Assembly: GCA_900752215.1 (NCBI GenBank)
Contig: CAADUO010000060.1
Coordinates: 32,081 to 96,080, forward strand
DNA from: an uncultured Collinsella sp.
Lineage (GTDB): Bacteria > Actinomycetota > Coriobacteriia > Coriobacteriales > Coriobacteriaceae
Length of the DNA stretch: 64,000 nucleotides
Direction of reading: 5' to 3'
A model generated the notes under the pieces. The model was not told the origin of the DNA. It did not search any database and saw only the letters and a list, made by a program, of their open reading frames with translations. The position numbers and the translations under genes were made by a program. Numbering within the stretch: position 1 is the stretch's first letter; each line of letters starts with the position of its first letter. Positions 62,600 through 64,000 of this stretch are shown here, piece after piece.

Positions 62600-62706
62600 G
62601 TGGCGCGGCACGACCCTTCGAAATGCAACCGAGAGGCTCTTTTAGAGCGCCCGCGCGTTGGGTACCCTGTTAGGTATATGCCAAACACCTAACAAAAGGA
62701 TCAATC

Positions 62707-63852
62707 ATGGCTTTCAATCAAACCGCGGCGGCGCCGTCACACAAGATGCGTCGCTGCCTGCTTATGGCATTCGCGCTCATCGCGCTCGCGCTCACCGCTC
62801 TTCCCACGGCGTCATTTGCCGGCACGGACACGGCAGGCAACGTACTTGCAACCGACAACGACTCTAATCCGTCCGGCGTCGAGGGCGACCTGTACTGGGC
62901 CGGTCAGGCCCTCAACTTGGACGACGCCTCCATCGACCGCGACATAATTGCGGCAGGCGAGAGCCTCTCCATCCGCGACTGCACGGTGGGCGGCGCCGTC
63001 CGTCTGGCGGCACGCACCATCGACATTGCCAAGACCACGGTTGATGGCAGCGTGACCGTTGCTGGCCAGCATGTCGTTCTCAATTCCGACAGCACCGCTA
63101 ACTGTTTCTACGCGATAGGCGAGACGGTTGCCTTGCGAGGCTCCACCAAGTCGGCAGCGCTCGCGGGCGATACGGTAACCATCGACGGCACCGTCGATGG
63201 CGATGTCGAGGTTTGGGCCGACAAGCTCATCCTGGGCAAGAACGCCCATATCACCGGCACCGTGAACGCGCACGTCTCCGAGGACCCCGAGCGCGCCGCG
63301 GGAGCCGAGGTCGGCGCACTCAAGATCGACCGCACCGAGAACGAGGATACTTCCACCGTTAACGATGTCATCGGCGGTATCGTCGCCGCGGCACTCTCGA
63401 CCTGCCTTGTCGCTCTGCTGCTCGAGCTCGTCTTTCCGCGTGCGACTGCCAGCGCCGCCGGTATGCTCCACCAGCGCCCCATGCCCCTGTGGGTGAGCGG
63501 TCTTCTGGGCACGATTGCTATCGTCCCCGCCGTCCTACTGCTAATTATCTCTATCGCTGGTCTGTCGCTTGCCGGAGCCCTCATGTGCGGTGTTATTGGC
63601 ATCGCGCTGGTGTCGAGTGCCTTTGCAGGGTGCGCGATCGCGCGCATGGTCGGACACAGCCAGAACCGCTACGCCATGGCAGCCGCTGGTGGCGTAATCG
63701 CAGGCGCCCTCACGGGGCTTCCCCTCGTAGGCGGCTTCATCAGCGGCGTGGCCTTTGTCTTTATGCTCGGCTACATCATCCAAATCATCTGGCACAACGC
63801 CCGCCTCAAGCCGCAGCAGCCGGCTAACACGCCAGAGCTTCCCACCGCTTAG
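62707..63852 (+). CDS. Exported bactofilin-like beta-helix protein with membrane domain
   Basis: The 381-residue protein starts with a signal peptide (residues 1-38, ending ASFA). Next comes a region of short beta-helix repeats (about 55-190: VGGAVRLAARTIDIAKTTVDG, GTVDGDVEVWADKLILG) like polymer-forming bactofilins. About four to five membrane helices (215-365) follow. Bactofilins usually assemble in the cytoplasm; here the repeat would lie outside the membrane, so it is a different arrangement. The function is unknown, possibly envelope-related. AAAGGA is 6 bp before the ATG. Confidence 0.8.
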   Translation: MAFNQTAAAPSHKMRRCLLMAFALIALALTALPTASFAGTDTAGNVLATDNDSNPSGVEGDLYWAGQALNLDDASIDRDIIAAGESLSIRDCTVGGAVRLAARTIDIAKTTVDGSVTVAGQHVVLNSDSTANCFYAIGETVALRGSTKSAALAGDTVTIDGTVDGDVEVWADKLILGKNAHITGTVNAHVSEDPERAAGAEVGALKIDRTENEDTSTVNDVIGGIVAAALSTCLVALLLELVFPRATASAAGMLHQRPMPLWVSGLLGTIAIVPAVLLLIISIAGLSLAGALMCGVIGIALVSSAFAGCAIARMVGHSQNRYAMAAAGGVIAGALTGLPLVGGFISGVAFVFMLGYIIQIIWHNARLKPQQPANTPELPTA

Positions 63853-63859
63853 CCGCCAA

Positions 63860-63892
63860 CCACCACAAAGGGGCCAGGCACCTTTGTGGTGG
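63860..63892. repeat. 33-bp GGCCAGG-core palindrome, inverted copy of 25701-25733
   Basis: CCACCACAAAGG and CCTTTGTGGTGG enclose GGCCAGGCA. Its reverse complement differs from the 25701 palindrome at one position. It lies 8 bp after the bactofilin-like gene. A further GGGTCAGG with TTTGCAA follows. Confidence 0.85.
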
Positions 63893-63924
63893 TGCAAAAG
63901 GGTCAGGTTACTTTGCAACAACAA

Positions 63925-64000
63925 ACGAGGCGGGGGGGTCGGGCGGAACGACCCCGGGCCCCCCCCGCTCTTTGGGGGGGTCTTTTTTTTTTTTTTTTTA
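63925..64000. other. Homopolymer-rich sequence end
   Basis: Runs of seven to eight G or C and a final run of about 17 T are unlike the rest of the window. A G/C stem around TCGGGCGG is possible. The pattern suggests low-quality sequence at a contig end rather than biology, although a terminator stem may be hidden in it. Confidence 0.5.

Overview
The window looks like chromosome from a high-GC, anaerobic, gut-type actinobacterium of class Coriobacteriia, most likely Collinsella. This is an inference from GC-rich coding style, a LuxR regulator with a multi-pass membrane N-terminus, a one-piece EcfA-EcfA transporter ATPase, NfnA/NfnB, and many palindromic intergenic repeats. No phage, conjugative element or CRISPR-cas locus is visible, and nearly all genes are housekeeping or transport genes.

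Layout. 0-3 kb: a transposase-like helix-turn-helix gene and an Fe-S/flavin enoate-reductase-type enzyme. 3.1-3.6 kb: a tandem array of four hairpin repeats and the initiator tRNA. 3.8-9 kb: coaX facing a biotin-ligase-like gene, a folP-folK fusion and a sirtuin, then xthA. 9-18 kb: an ECF S component, a LuxR regulator with a small membrane protein, a MATE transporter coupled to an amidohydrolase, and the ECF energising genes. 18-25.6 kb: glmU, prs, a nuclease-like gene inside an inverted-repeat unit, pth, and nfnA-nfnB. 25.7-32 kb: a cytidylate-kinase-like gene, a complete polar amino-acid ABC operon, yqeY, a PrsA-like foldase and an orphan PTS IIA. 32-36 kb: purF, purM and purN. 36-45 kb: a membrane protein, a MoaE-like gene, a class B sortase, purE, a toxin-antitoxin pair, and an esterase/GntR/mannose-PTS island. 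45-50 kb: carA-carB with a PyrR-type leader. 50-58 kb: an ABC exporter, a Nudix hydrolase, purD, purA and dnaB. 58-59.7 kb: the rpsF-ssb-rpsR-rplI operon. 60.2-64 kb: two tRNA-Ser genes, a second nuclease-like gene between inverted repeats, a TRIC-type channel and a bactofilin-like protein.

Genes that work together: purF/M/N/D/A/E and prs for purines; carA/carB for carbamoyl phosphate; folP-folK for folate; ecfS/ecfT/ecfA-A for vitamin uptake; and the ABC genes at 26.4-29.4 kb for amino-acid uptake.

The most unusual layer is the repeats. Two diverged paralogues of a DUF559/PD-(D/E)xK-like family, at 20.9 and 60.6 kb, are each bracketed by inverted copies of their own palindromic element. This resembles the REPIN-RAYT arrangement but has a different protein. 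Elsewhere there are hairpins with a conserved loop and diverging but still self-complementary stems (39.5 and 45.0 kb), a palindrome carried in frame inside the ecfA linker (15.8 kb), and a dispersed GGGACAG-core palindrome family. I infer an active or recently active palindrome-spreading system; this has not been tested.
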